From NCBI GenBank assembly GCA_003116975.1, contig BGKB01000020.1, forward strand, positions 620,001 to 684,000: a stretch of DNA of 64,000 nt. Reading direction: 5' to 3'. Both the position numbers and the translations under genes were made by a program. The notes beneath the pieces are model-generated. The model was not told where the DNA came from. It worked only from the letters and a program-made list of their open reading frames with translations, and did not search any database. Source of the DNA: Aurantiochytrium sp. KH105. Its lineage: Eukaryota > Sar > Bigyra > Thraustochytrida > Thraustochytriidae. Shown piece after piece: positions 31,360-40,705 of the stretch (within the stretch, counting starts at the first letter, position 1; each line of letters opens with the position of its first letter).

Positions 31360-33060
31360 TTATGGAGACGTGCGCGCAGCACGAAGGTCTTCCGTAAGTC
31401 GAGACATGAGACTTGACGCAGGACCAGCGGCCATTCCCTCACCCGTGACCGAATTCACAAGACTTTGTACAAGATTGAGATCGACGTCAAGAGGAGCGAG
31501 ACCACCGCCTCCGCCACCACTGCTCTCAAACGTTGAGGTGAGATTTGCTTCGGCACTGAGCTCTTCCTCCAACAGCTCGTCGGCTGCCTCGTCCAAAAGA
31601 CGATCCTCTTCACTGTCAGTAGCCTCGACGTCCTGATCATCATTGCCCTGACCATCTTCCCCATGTAAAGTTTCCTCTTTCAAGTTTTGTCCTTGTAGAA
31701 CTTGCAGCAGGCTGTTCACGTCCAAACTTACGCTCGAATTTGGCGAATGGCGTTGCATGGAATCTCCGCCCTCATCGACTGGAACATCAATGCCCTCGAA
31801 TCCTGACTCCGCCTCAAAGAGTGCACGCATCTCAGACGTGAGCGAGTCAAGGTTGCTTGCGTCTTGACCCCCAAGTACGCTCGCAACGCTCCCCGATACC
31901 TGCTGCAGGACAGTTTGCAATGCATCCGGCTCAACTTCGATCCACTGATCGTTATCATCCGGAGGCGGCGGACCGGTCGGCTCCGCAAGAGATTTTGTGC
32001 TCACAGCAAGGCAAGTCGTCAGCGCAAGCTGCAATGCTGCATCATAGTATACGGCGTTTTTATTTGCCGAAATCAATAGTTCAAGACCTGCAGCCAATGT
32101 CAAGCCGAGCCGCAAGCCTTGTTGCAAACGATCAGGGCTCACCTTTGCAATCGTGGCAGCACACCATTCACGCTCGCTGTACCGCGCAGGATCAGCCATT
32201 TGATGCGACGAAAAGTGTTGCAGCTGCGCGTAACTTGTGCGCGACAGTGAGATTTGCTGTAGACGCAGTGGGCCGCGAGGACCGAAGTGATCGAGCTTCC
32301 AGGCTGCTTGCGTCGCACGGTCCGCCGGCTCAGCATGTCGCAAGGCATGAACCGCTTGCGAGATCGCTTGCGGGCACTCGATAGCGACACGAGCGAAAGC
32401 ATCTGACATGGCCACCGCAAACTTATGCGAAGCCCACTGCGCCCGAGAAGCTGCTCCGAAGGGCCCTTGGGCTAGAATTGTCTCCACAGCAGCACTCGAC
32501 CTCGTGCCAGAGGGGTTTTGAAGGATCGCCTCGCGACAAAGAACGCTTGGTGCCCCAAACGAGACAATCGTTGGAGGCACGAGATGCAGGTTTCCTTGGA
32601 ACATGAAGATGCGACCTTGACTTGTTTCCGGCTCAAGCCAGTCGGGAAGAGCTTCTGCAGCCTCAATAAGTAAAGTGTCACCGTCTTGGTCATGCATGCT
32701 CGTGAGGCATGCCCCTGGCAGTTTCCGGGTCATTTCGCGCAGCAAGTGCGCAATGAACCAGACATCTTCCATCCCATCACATACCGTTGCCGTGCCTCGA
32801 AGCGTGGCCATGGGGATCCTTGCGTCTGGCTCATCGCGCAGAGACCCTTCGTCGATATCTAATGCAAAGGCATCGACCGTAAAGACGTGCTCAGTAAGCT
32901 CGGCGTCTATGGTCGCGAGGAGTTCGCGTCGCGCTTCCTCGACCGCCATTCTGCGCTTGTCCCGGTCGCCATGCCATAGTTCCGTGACCTGCGGCCAGAC
33001 CTTGGCCTCAACCACCACAAGCACCTCGTACGCCACAAAGTCGCAGGTTTCCGAAGACAT
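31360..33060 (-). CDS. ECD: Ecdysoneless/SGT1 family protein
   Basis: ECD family proteins act in pre-mRNA splicing (with PRPF8) and cell-cycle progression and bind the R2TP complex, which contains RUVBL1. The 566-residue product has the hallmark region of the family: DGMEDVWFIAHLLREMT, DGDTLLIEAAEALPDWLEPE and GRIFMFQGNLHLVPP at about 95-160. Further matches include a Tyr/Gln-rich helical section (SYAQLQHFSSHQM) and a Leu-rich GLRLGLTLAAGLELL helix. The C-terminal third is acidic (DSEEDRLLDEAADELLEEEL), as in ECD proteins. The gene is one exon with the ATG at 33060 and runs away from the gene at 33736 across a 0.67 kb divergent region. RUVBL1 lies about 2.5 kb away, but this may be chance. 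Confidence 0.93.
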   Translation of the reverse strand: MSSETCDFVAYEVLVVVEAKVWPQVTELWHGDRDKRRMAVEEARRELLATIDAELTEHVFTVDAFALDIDEGSLRDEPDARIPMATLRGTATVCDGMEDVWFIAHLLREMTRKLPGACLTSMHDQDGDTLLIEAAEALPDWLEPETSQGRIFMFQGNLHLVPPTIVSFGAPSVLCREAILQNPSGTRSSAAVETILAQGPFGAASRAQWASHKFAVAMSDAFARVAIECPQAISQAVHALRHAEPADRATQAAWKLDHFGPRGPLRLQQISLSRTSYAQLQHFSSHQMADPARYSEREWCAATIAKVSPDRLQQGLRLGLTLAAGLELLISANKNAVYYDAALQLALTTCLAVSTKSLAEPTGPPPPDDNDQWIEVEPDALQTVLQQVSGSVASVLGGQDASNLDSLTSEMRALFEAESGFEGIDVPVDEGGDSMQRHSPNSSVSLDVNSLLQVLQGQNLKEETLHGEDGQGNDDQDVEATDSEEDRLLDEAADELLEEELSAEANLTSTFESSGGGGGGLAPLDVDLNLVQSLVNSVTGEGMAAGPASSLMSRLTEDLRAARTSP

Positions 33061-33505
33061 CGCGGCCGCCCGTCAACGCGGCGCGCAGGCTTCGCCTTTT
33101 TCGCCAGCGGCTGATACTGCTGGATCACTCACTCGCTCGCCCACGGTCAGCCACCTTACATGTCAGAGAGCGCCGTCCATGAGCGAGCGCAAGAAGCTCG
33201 CTCGGACGCAGATCCGGTCACCTGTCGTGGTACACACCTTCAAGTTCGTTTTGCTTTTGGCCTCCAATAGCTGGCCTAAGAAGCTGGAGGTGTCACGGGA
33301 CAAGTGACAGCGGCGGACGGATGATGGATGATGTCTAACGACTGCCTGCGATAATAATCTACAGTCCGGAAGGCCGGGTAGTAGGCCTATGTCCAAAAAT
33401 TGCGATCGATCACTGAAAGGACAAAAAAAGCGAGGAAAGCAAGAGATAAGGGAGGAGACTCGAAGGAAGGACAAACGACCGGATTTGCGACCGGCAAAGA
33501 ATAAT

Positions 33506-33544
33506 CCAATCAATCAATCAATCAATCGATCAATCAGTCAATCA
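33506..33544. repeat. CAAT tetranucleotide repeat
   Basis: About nine CAAT/CGAT/CAGT units in the divergent region upstream of the gene at 33736. Confidence 0.8.
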
Positions 33545-33555
33545 TCGGCAAGTTT

Positions 33556-33660
33556 GCTGGCTGGCTGGCTGGCTGGCTGATTGGCTCGGCTGGCTTGGCT
33601 AGCTAGCTAGCTAGCTGGCTCGCTGGCTGGCTGGCTGGCGTTGGCTGGTTGGCTGGTTAG
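33556..33660. repeat. CTGG/CTAG tetranucleotide repeat
   Basis: A run of CTGG units interrupted by a block of CTAG units, ending about 75 bases before the start codon at 33736, so probably in the 5' UTR or core promoter. Confidence 0.8.
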
Positions 33661-33735
33661 CAAGCATTGCTTGATTGCTGGTTACGCACACGAGCACGCG
33701 CACGCATGGAACGGCGCTTGCAGAGATAAGCGACC

Positions 33736-36700
33736 ATGCTCGACGACGTCGAAGGAAACGTCGCGCTGGTCAGTGCCGTTCAAGCGACGAGGACGCGGGT
33801 TCTCTGTGAAGTGACCCCACGCATTCCTTGGCCGCGAACCGAACACGTGGATTTTGAGGAGCTTGTGCGACGACGACGAAAACGTGGCGACGCTTTCCGA
33901 GAGCCTGACGCTCTGCCTGGAAGGCCTGCCGATGTCCGCGCTCTCATCACACATACAGCAACTATTCGTTCAAAAATTCACGAGACACTTTTGCACATTG
34001 CCGCGGCAACCACGCGATACGAAAATGTGCTTGACTCGCTTGGGGATGCAGAGATTGACCTCGTAGCGCTCTTTGAGGAGTACATTGCGTTGGTCATGTT
34101 GGTGGCCGAACGTCAAGATGCCGAGATCCAAGACCACGAGCCGGACCCACTTTTGCAAAATTTTGCCACAAGCTGGTCTGGCATCCTCAGCGTCGAGCAA
34201 ATTCCAGTGAACTCCCTCCGCACAGAAATCACGTGCGCATTCCTAGCAGCTGCGACTGTACAAGCTTTCATTGCTCGATTTGGGGCAGACAGAATTCTCA
34301 ACAAGATGAATGCAGAGTTTGTGGGACAAGACGAGCTCGGCGAGGCCTTGCTCGAGGCCGCCAAGAGTCTTCGTAAAGCTGCGGGCATTGCCAACTGCGC
34401 CGCGACCTGGGCACTACGGCATAACATCGTCATTGTCGGCGGTATTGGGGCTTCGGTGCAAGACGCCTGCAGTGAGATGGCCGACGGTTTCCTCATATCT
34501 GCTCAAACGCTTTGCGCCGCGTCATTTGCGTGCTGCAAAGGCAAGCTTCGAGACTTCAAAATGGCGGCGCTCATGTGCGAGACTTCGACCCAAGCACTTC
34601 TTCGCTTGCGTCAGGCTCGCAAGCGTCAGCACACGCGGCGTCGATTTCCGCGTGATGCTGCCGCCGTCATGCTTGGTTTCTTTTACCTCTTCCAGGCCGA
34701 AGCCGCCGTCCTGGAGAATCGCAGAGGGCCATGGGCAATTTACACTTGGCTATGCGCTTTGTGTTTTCGCTATGCTACCGAAAAGCACAGTGCTTGGCTT
34801 CACTTGCAGCCACTTGTCAAGTCCACAGCCCAAGTACAGGGGATCAAGCGAAGCCTTCCAGCGGATGCAGACTCATGGAAACATGCCTTGCATGCCCAAT
34901 GCCTCGGCGCCACGCCCGCTGACGCATCGACAGATGTCTTAATGCACAACGTGCCCATTGCGCAGACGGTAGGTCTACTCGTGGAAGCGATGCCGTTTCA
35001 GATTGATCTGAAAGCGGCGCAAGACGCTGTGACCACACAAATGCAGCACCTCCTGGGAACCATGGCGCAGAGCAACATTACGCAGGGAGAAAGGCAAAGT
35101 CGATATCGCCCAAGCTCGCCTTTGCGACATGACCTCTCCGTAACACCATGGAAATATGGTATTGAGCGTCTTGGGCCGTGTCATCATCGCATGGCATTCG
35201 ATTCCCCAACCCCACTTGAAGAAAGCTTGCATGCAGGACGCACTGCAGCTGTGTCTACGGATACAAATGCACATGCAAACGAGACGTCGCCACAGGTTTT
35301 GAGAAGCGAAGCGACAAGCCCAGCGAGTCCTTCGACCGGAAATCTCACAACCGGGGCGCGACATATCCAATTTATGCGGGGCAAAACGCGAGCAGCAAGG
35401 CGGCCCCAAAGCCCCTTGGTGAGCGATGATGGACGAGAGAGCACCTTTAGTGGAGATACAAGTGATGGCGAAGACTCGGGCTATTTTGCAGAAGAAAAAT
35501 TGCCTGCAGCATCGTACATGCGCTACGATGCGTTCACTGGTGTTACGGAGCGCATATATCCTGGAGAGTCACGATGGCGTCCACGCCAGACTCCAGAGAC
35601 TGAAGCCATGACGCGGGCACGAACGCATGCCCCGTGCGGTGTTTGTGAGCGCGAATTTCCCGTGGAATCCCTTGCCCCGAGCGCGACCAAACGGGGTGTG
35701 ACCAAGCTTCGATCCTTGTGGGGCGCTCTGCAAAAGGATGCAAAGGTGCGTGCTCTTGCACTAGTGCATACGACCGTCAAGGTATGTGTCTTTTGCGAGC
35801 AGTTCTTCACGGTGCCTTTTGAGCTCTTGCATGCGCCGCAAAAGGTGGAAAAAACCGTCTTGCGTCCCACAGAGACGCAGCAAGACCGTGACATTGAGAC
35901 AATGATCCTGGACTCGATCCAGACCATGACCGAAGAGTCCTTCAAGCAATTGAGCGAGACGGAGCGCAAAGGTATTTTATCGGGCGGGGCGGCTCTGTCC
36001 AAGCTCGCAGAGGCCGAGGGTGCAGTGAACCTAGCGCTAAATCGCTTTGCAACACAAAGTAGCACACGGACGAGCAACGATCAAGCTTCTGCTTTGAATG
36101 CCGTCGATGACAATCTCTTTGGGAACCCTGCGTGCACGGAAAAGGAGTCGCAGCCGTGGTGGCAGGTCGATTTACGCAATCTCGCGCATATTTACGCGGT
36201 GCGTACGTGGACCATGGAGCAGCGCGTGCGCGCTCGCATTGTCCATGTAATGATCGCACGGACCCCCTTTGCAAAGGAAATGACGCTGGCGCAAGCCATT
36301 GAGCATTCGCAAGCGCATCACAAATTTAGCTACATGAGTCGTGTGCTCGAGTGGTGCCCACAGGCGGACGATGCAGGTGCAGGAGAAATCCGCGGTCGTT
36401 ATGTGCGTATTCAGCTTGAGGCAGTCGACGAGCGACTGGAGGTCGTTCAGTGTCAAGTACTGGGTCGCCCCGTTCTCAATCGCCTCGCACAAACGCGACG
36501 CTCGTCCATGATTCGCAAAAGCTCGCGGAGCGTGAATCGAAAAGCGTCTGCAAAGGCGAAGACGCTGGCGACGTCTCCGCGACAGCGCGCTGCGCTGCAA
36601 ATGCGCGCGTTTCGTTTTCGGGTTCACAAGCTCAATCGCTTGAGTGATCCACAGTTTATACGTGTCTGCCCACTCATTGGAAACGGACAAGACCCCTCAG

Positions 36701-38121
36701 AGGCTGCTGCACGGGACACCAAGGAGAGCGGTGCAAGTGTTGAAGCGCTCTTGCAAGCGTGCAAGACCGGATACGAGAACGAAGCGGTGTTTGAGACTTT
36801 TGTAAAAGAACTCGAATCGGTCGTGCAGGCTAAATTGTATTCGCACCTGTCCTCGCTTGACTCGCTGCAGGATGTTCGTGGCATGGCCTTGCGTAGCCGA
36901 CATCGCGCTTCGATTGGGAGTGCGGACAGCGCCAAGCTTGCAAATTGGCAGTTTGAGCAGCTACGTGCGTGTTTCATCCAAACTCTTGTGCCTGGCGCAC
37001 GGGGCGATCTGCGGGCTCCAGCGGCGAGAATTGACAGCGACCGTGTTGCAGACATGTTCAAGATTGGGCGTCCCGGGCACGCTTTTGTAGAAAAATGCAG
37101 CCTTCTTGCGAGCGCTTCCGCAGCTGGAAAGCTGAGTGCAGCGACTGCACTCTTGTCGCGTATCGATTTTGTTCATGCGCACGGACTTGACTGGTGTGGG
37201 TTCTTACTCTTTGCGCTCTGTATGGATCAGTTGCTCGAAGCACAGCGCAGCGCGGTCCGTACCGCGGAAGCAGAAACGGAGAGTTCAGAGGAGGTGCCGA
37301 TGAGAGACGAAAATGTCGTGGCTTCAAGCAGACGGTCGAGACCTGCGACAGAGGCAGCGCGTGCTTTGGAGGCCATTTCTCCGCCAGAAGTGTTTTCAAC
37401 GCCCATTTCTGCTCATTCACCAGGCATCGGTGCCGATTTGGAGTCGAAAAAGACAAGACATCGACTCCCAACGCGCCTTGTGCCGCTCGCACCGCGGGAG
37501 AGCGATTGTGCAATGTGCGGCCATGATTTCATCGTGGACAATCTATCGGCGACAATTACAATCACTCAAGCTCGTGAAAAACTCACGATATGGCGCGCAG
37601 CCACGCGACTTGATCGATACGGTCTTACGGAGGAACACGTCACGTACCTTGCACGCCGTCTCGCTCAGCCGCGCGCTATGCAGCTTTGTCGATCATGTCA
37701 TCGGGCCTTTCGTGGAGACCTCGATCGCGCCCCACAATCCGGCCGAGCGACTGCGTCGCCACAACGAATTCTGAGTCCCAAAACGGAAGCCTGTTTGGCG
37801 AGCTTCGAGCTTGGCGAGCGCGAGCAGCGTAGTGTGCGGGGGGTTTGCCGCAGCGTGGGCATTCCCTTGCTCAAGGCACAAACTCGCGTCTCTAAATGGA
37901 CACGATTGGACCGCGTGAGCAAAATTGCCTCGGTTGCAGTTCTTCGCTTGCAGTGGTGGTGGCGACGTGTCCGCTTGCGTTGGGCACGACTTCCACGACC
38001 ACCTCGACCAAAATCGTGCGAGGAACGCATGGAGCTTATCTTGTTGGAGATGGAGCACGTGCTCAGTGTGCAACAGCGTGATGAGCGCCAACGCGTCCAG
38101 CGTGCCTGGCGCGCCTTGTAA
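33736..38121 (+). CDS. Large multidomain protein: BRO1-like region, two Cys4 modules and a discoidin-like domain
   Basis: I do not recognise an ortholog of this 1461-residue protein. Residues about 110-400 are helical and resemble a BRO1 domain (TCAFLAAATVQAFIA, AAKSLRKAAGIANCA); this is tentative. About 758-908 look like an F5/8 type C (discoidin, galactose-binding) fold: NLALNRFATQSS, WWQVDLRN, RYVRIQLEAVDE. On both sides of it are related modules with two CxxC pairs, about 633-692 (CGVCEREFPVESL, then CVFCEQFF) and 1257-1325 (CAMCGHDFIVDNL, then CRSCHRAF), which probably bind zinc. A Trp/Arg-rich helix near 1400 (LQWWWRRVRLRW) may be an IQ-like or membrane-binding helix. There is no signal peptide, so a cytosolic place is likely. 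The gene is one exon with the ATG at 33736. Confidence 0.75.
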   Translation: MLDDVEGNVALVSAVQATRTRVLCEVTPRIPWPRTEHVDFEELVRRRRKRGDAFREPDALPGRPADVRALITHTATIRSKIHETLLHIAAATTRYENVLDSLGDAEIDLVALFEEYIALVMLVAERQDAEIQDHEPDPLLQNFATSWSGILSVEQIPVNSLRTEITCAFLAAATVQAFIARFGADRILNKMNAEFVGQDELGEALLEAAKSLRKAAGIANCAATWALRHNIVIVGGIGASVQDACSEMADGFLISAQTLCAASFACCKGKLRDFKMAALMCETSTQALLRLRQARKRQHTRRRFPRDAAAVMLGFFYLFQAEAAVLENRRGPWAIYTWLCALCFRYATEKHSAWLHLQPLVKSTAQVQGIKRSLPADADSWKHALHAQCLGATPADASTDVLMHNVPIAQTVGLLVEAMPFQIDLKAAQDAVTTQMQHLLGTMAQSNITQGERQSRYRPSSPLRHDLSVTPWKYGIERLGPCHHRMAFDSPTPLEESLHAGRTAAVSTDTNAHANETSPQVLRSEATSPASPSTGNLTTGARHIQFMRGKTRAARRPQSPLVSDDGRESTFSGDTSDGEDSGYFAEEKLPAASYMRYDAFTGVTERIYPGESRWRPRQTPETEAMTRARTHAPCGVCEREFPVESLAPSATKRGVTKLRSLWGALQKDAKVRALALVHTTVKVCVFCEQFFTVPFELLHAPQKVEKTVLRPTETQQDRDIETMILDSIQTMTEESFKQLSETERKGILSGGAALSKLAEAEGAVNLALNRFATQSSTRTSNDQASALNAVDDNLFGNPACTEKESQPWWQVDLRNLAHIYAVRTWTMEQRVRARIVHVMIARTPFAKEMTLAQAIEHSQAHHKFSYMSRVLEWCPQADDAGAGEIRGRYVRIQLEAVDERLEVVQCQVLGRPVLNRLAQTRRSSMIRKSSRSVNRKASAKAKTLATSPRQRAALQMRAFRFRVHKLNRLSDPQFIRVCPLIGNGQDPSEAAARDTKESGASVEALLQACKTGYENEAVFETFVKELESVVQAKLYSHLSSLDSLQDVRGMALRSRHRASIGSADSAKLANWQFEQLRACFIQTLVPGARGDLRAPAARIDSDRVADMFKIGRPGHAFVEKCSLLASASAAGKLSAATALLSRIDFVHAHGLDWCGFLLFALCMDQLLEAQRSAVRTAEAETESSEEVPMRDENVVASSRRSRPATEAARALEAISPPEVFSTPISAHSPGIGADLESKKTRHRLPTRLVPLAPRESDCAMCGHDFIVDNLSATITITQAREKLTIWRAATRLDRYGLTEEHVTYLARRLAQPRAMQLCRSCHRAFRGDLDRAPQSGRATASPQRILSPKTEACLASFELGEREQRSVRGVCRSVGIPLLKAQTRVSKWTRLDRVSKIASVAVLRLQWWWRRVRLRWARLPRPPRPKSCEERMELILLEMEHVLSVQQRDERQRVQRAWRAL

Positions 38122-38421
38122 AATTTTCGGTGAATGACGAGATTCGTAAACAACCACCAATATGGAATTGACCCTGGTTCTTCTTTTCTTCTTTTTCTTG
38201 AAAGGTATCAGCGTTAACCTTGACGCGGGGCTTCTGCGCAAAAGTCTCCGAGAGAGTGGACGTGCAAGCTTGTGTCAAACATTACCAGGAACTCTAGGGG
38301 AAGAAAAGAGACAGATGAGATGGAGGGAAAGAGGAAAAATCTACATGGATTGCATAAGTTGGGTTGGTTTGGTTGTGCTATGTTGTCGGCCTGACTGCGG
38401 AAGTGCTGCAACGAGGAAATC
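38122..38421. other. Short intergenic region between convergent genes
   Basis: 300 bases between two stop codons; nothing but presumed 3' UTRs. A T/C-rich run lies near 38175-38200. Confidence 0.5.
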
Positions 38422-39750
38422 TTACAGTGCTTCTTTCTCAAGCTGTGCCACGACCTTGCGCAGCGTTGGAAGCTTGATGAGCACGACTTGAGCGTGGCGC
38501 GGACGATGCTTTTGTGGGACTGCACCTTTGGCCTTGCCTTCAAGAACCACCTTTGTTGCCAACTTGATGGGAAAGGTCATCTCAGCCATCTTGACGAGGT
38601 CCTCGTCTTCGTAGTGCAGGTAAAGAGGTGCTTCGTCGCGTTCTGGTACCAGGTCTTTGCTCGCTTTGGGAGCCTTGCCCTTGACGGCCTGTTTGTTCTT
38701 GGGCGATTTTCCGCTTGCGTTTGCCTCGGTGGATTCCTTTTGTCCATTGCCCTCGTCTTCGTCCTCGTCCTCGTCCTCGTCCTCGTCTTCGTCTTCGCTG
38801 CTACTGCTTTCGTCGAGGTCCTTTTCAGCCTGTGTCTTCATCGCACCCATGAAGCAGGGTGCCAGAAAGAGGGCATAGGCGAAATCAAACATGTCCTTGG
38901 ATCCGCCGGTCTCGGCAACATTCGCGCGCGCCCACTCGACATCTTCACAGAGCATGCGGAGCAGCGGAGGGGCAAGCTGACCCGGCATGTTGACCAGGCG
39001 CTCGCTAACGATCCAAGCGAGACCCTTCTTCTCAAAGGCTTCCGTGAGCTCTGTCTTGCGCTGCGCAGGGCAAGCAGCAAGGACCCACTCTTTGAGCGCC
39101 GCAAAGTAGGCTTGTTTGGTATAGTGCTTTGAGGCAAGCGCAGACGCAAAGCCATAGACTTCGCTGTCGACGCAAATGGTTGTGCCGACCGCAGCCTGCT
39201 CGGTGATGTCGCCGGCAAGGGTACCCAGTTCGAGGCCGATCTTGGGTACAAGGCCAGCAGTGCCCTGTGTAATAAGAGCTTTGATCATGGCAAAATCGTC
39301 CTCTTTGGGATCACAGAACTCGAAGTCGACATTGAGCATTTTCTTGTTCTCGCCTTTCTCCATGAGAATCTTCTCGTATTCGTCAGCCTCGCTATCATCG
39401 TCGTCGTCATCGTCGTCATCACCGTTGTCGTCGCCGCCGCCACCAGTTCTGTTGACTTTGGTCGCAGTAGCTTTGCTGGCAACTCTTTTTACGGGAGCAC
39501 CCTTTTTACTAGCCCCGTTGCCAAGAGTTGCGAGGTCATCTCCGACGTCGAGCATTTCGCCATCGGAAGACTCATCCTCGGAAGAGTCGGCATCGGCCTT
39601 GACGTTGGCGTCTACTTTTTTCGCTTCAAGCTCAGAAGCGACCTGCTGGGCCTTCTTGGCCTTCTTGCTTTGTCCTCCTTGCTGTTCCTTTTTGGCCTGC
39701 GGCCCAGGTCCCTTTTCTTGCTGCGCTCCGCGACCGCGTTTCTTCGCCAT
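38422..39750 (-). CDS. BCCIP: BCCIP/Bcp1 family protein (ribosomal protein L23 chaperone, p21-binding)
   Basis: Members escort uL14 (L23) into 60S ribosome assembly and in animals also bind BRCA2 and p21. The 442-residue product has a Lys-rich N-terminus, an acidic Asp/Glu tract at about 100-125, and then the Bcp1 fold: LNVDFEFCDPKEDDFAMIKA, DSEVYGFASALAS, GLAWIVSERLVNMPGQLAPP. The last part is PLYLHYEDEDLVKMAEMTF and a hydrophobic end (VVLIKLPTLRKVVAQL), all typical of the family. An extra acidic, Lys-rich loop of about 60 residues sits before that last part. The start is the ATG at 39750; the frame runs upstream only from a GTG. A divergent STPG1-like gene begins about 0.95 kb away. Confidence 0.92.
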   Translation of the reverse strand: MAKKRGRGAQQEKGPGPQAKKEQQGGQSKKAKKAQQVASELEAKKVDANVKADADSSEDESSDGEMLDVGDDLATLGNGASKKGAPVKRVASKATATKVNRTGGGGDDNGDDDDDDDDDSEADEYEKILMEKGENKKMLNVDFEFCDPKEDDFAMIKALITQGTAGLVPKIGLELGTLAGDITEQAAVGTTICVDSEVYGFASALASKHYTKQAYFAALKEWVLAACPAQRKTELTEAFEKKGLAWIVSERLVNMPGQLAPPLLRMLCEDVEWARANVAETGGSKDMFDFAYALFLAPCFMGAMKTQAEKDLDESSSSEDEDEDEDEDEDEDEGNGQKESTEANASGKSPKNKQAVKGKAPKASKDLVPERDEAPLYLHYEDEDLVKMAEMTFPIKLATKVVLEGKAKGAVPQKHRPRHAQVVLIKLPTLRKVVAQLEKEAL

Positions 39751-39991
39751 CGTGGCGATCTCGTTTCTTTCTCCAACCTTCTTTCCACGCCTGAGCCAGG
39801 GGTGCAACCCAGAGTCGGTGTATCTAGCTAGCCCGTCGCTGCGCACCACCTCGACCGATCTCTATCTGCGTGGTCTGTGTTCGTAAAAGGCCACGCCGGC
39901 GCGACGCTCTGCCAAAGGCAAAGCACGAAAAGGTCAAGCTGCAAGTCGCTTGCAGCGGGTCGGCCATCCATGGCCACCCAGCCTGCATCGA

Positions 39992-40040
39992 TTGCGCAAC
40001 CCCAATTTGAGGTTGCGCAACCCCATTCTTCGCAACCCCA
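39992..40040. promoter_or_regulatory. Cluster of TTGCGCAACCCCA repeats with a perfect hairpin
   Basis: TTGCGCAACCCCA occurs exactly at 39992-40004 and 40013-40025, 21 bases apart, and as TTCGCAACCCCA at 40029-40040. The core TTGCGCAA is itself a palindrome, the consensus of C/EBP-type bZIP factors in animals. In addition 39992-40001 and 40011-40020 form a perfect 10-base inverted repeat with a 9-base spacer. This looks like a binding-site cluster for a DNA-binding factor; which factor is unknown. Confidence 0.55.
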
Positions 40041-40665
40041 GATGTTCATCTATTTATTGCACAGGTCGAAAAGGGAGAAGGTACGCTTCGCGTCTCGCTT
40101 GGAGTTGTTAGACCCGCGCATTTTTTTGCAGAAGGGCCTGCTTTCGCTCGCCTCGGGTCGATAGTAACCTCTTGCCTTCGCTAGATGACTGTAGACTCTG
40201 GTAGATTGAGTTTTTAGAATTGATCAATCGCCTGATTGATGTGAATGATTATTTTATCGTTTCATCCACAGAGCGCCGGGACACCTCGGAAGCGTCCCGG
40301 CTCCGGCGCGGACCCTGGAAACAAGTCGAGAGCGGCACGTGCGAACTTGAAGGCGAGAACAAACTCTTGCGCATCGCGTCGCGTCGCGTCGCGTCGCGGT
40401 GTCGCGTACTCAGCGAGACACGACGCTTCGAACTCGATCCTGGGGAGAAGGGCGACAGGCTTCTGACTCGGTCGAGACGCGGGCGCAGCGAGCATACGAG
40501 AGTGAGCGACAAGCACAGAACCGCCACGGATTGTTGCTTGCGCAGATACTGGCACTGCGACGGAGTAGAGTGCGGTCGGTCTTTTGATTTTCTAGCAAGT
40601 CAGCTAGCTAGCTTGCTTGCTAGCTTGCTTGCTAGCTTGCTTGACTCAAGCGTATTGCCTGAGTC

Positions 40666-40704
40666 GAAGAAGAAGAAGAAGAAGAAGAAGAAGAAGAAGA
40701 AGAA
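40666..40704 (+). repeat. (GAA)13 repeat directly before the STPG1-like start codon
   Basis: Thirteen uninterrupted GAA units end one base before the ATG at 40706. Read in the gene frame they would be Lys codons, but no ATG lies upstream in frame, so the tract belongs to the 5' UTR. Confidence 0.9.
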
Positions 40705-40705
40705 G

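Larger units (their letters stand above)
33061..33735. promoter_or_regulatory. Divergent promoter region with simple repeats
   Basis: Promoters of ECD and the BRO1-like/discoidin-like gene must lie here. It has TAGGCCTA at 33382-33389, a CAAT-unit repeat at 33506-33544 and a CTGG/CTAG repeat at 33556-33660. No gene is visible. Confidence 0.55.
39751..40705. promoter_or_regulatory. Divergent promoter region between BCCIP and the STPG1-like gene
   Basis: It contains three copies of a TTGCGCAACCCCA-type repeat (39992-40040), short GCGTCGCGTCGCG repeats near 40376-40402, an AGCT/TTGC repeat at about 40598-40645 and a GAA repeat that ends at the downstream start codon. No gene is visible. Confidence 0.55.

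Noticed and set aside
40220-40705. Extension of the STPG1-like protein upstream through a poly-Lys tract
   Set aside because: The frame has no ATG before 40706, and the upstream part is repeat and intergenic sequence.
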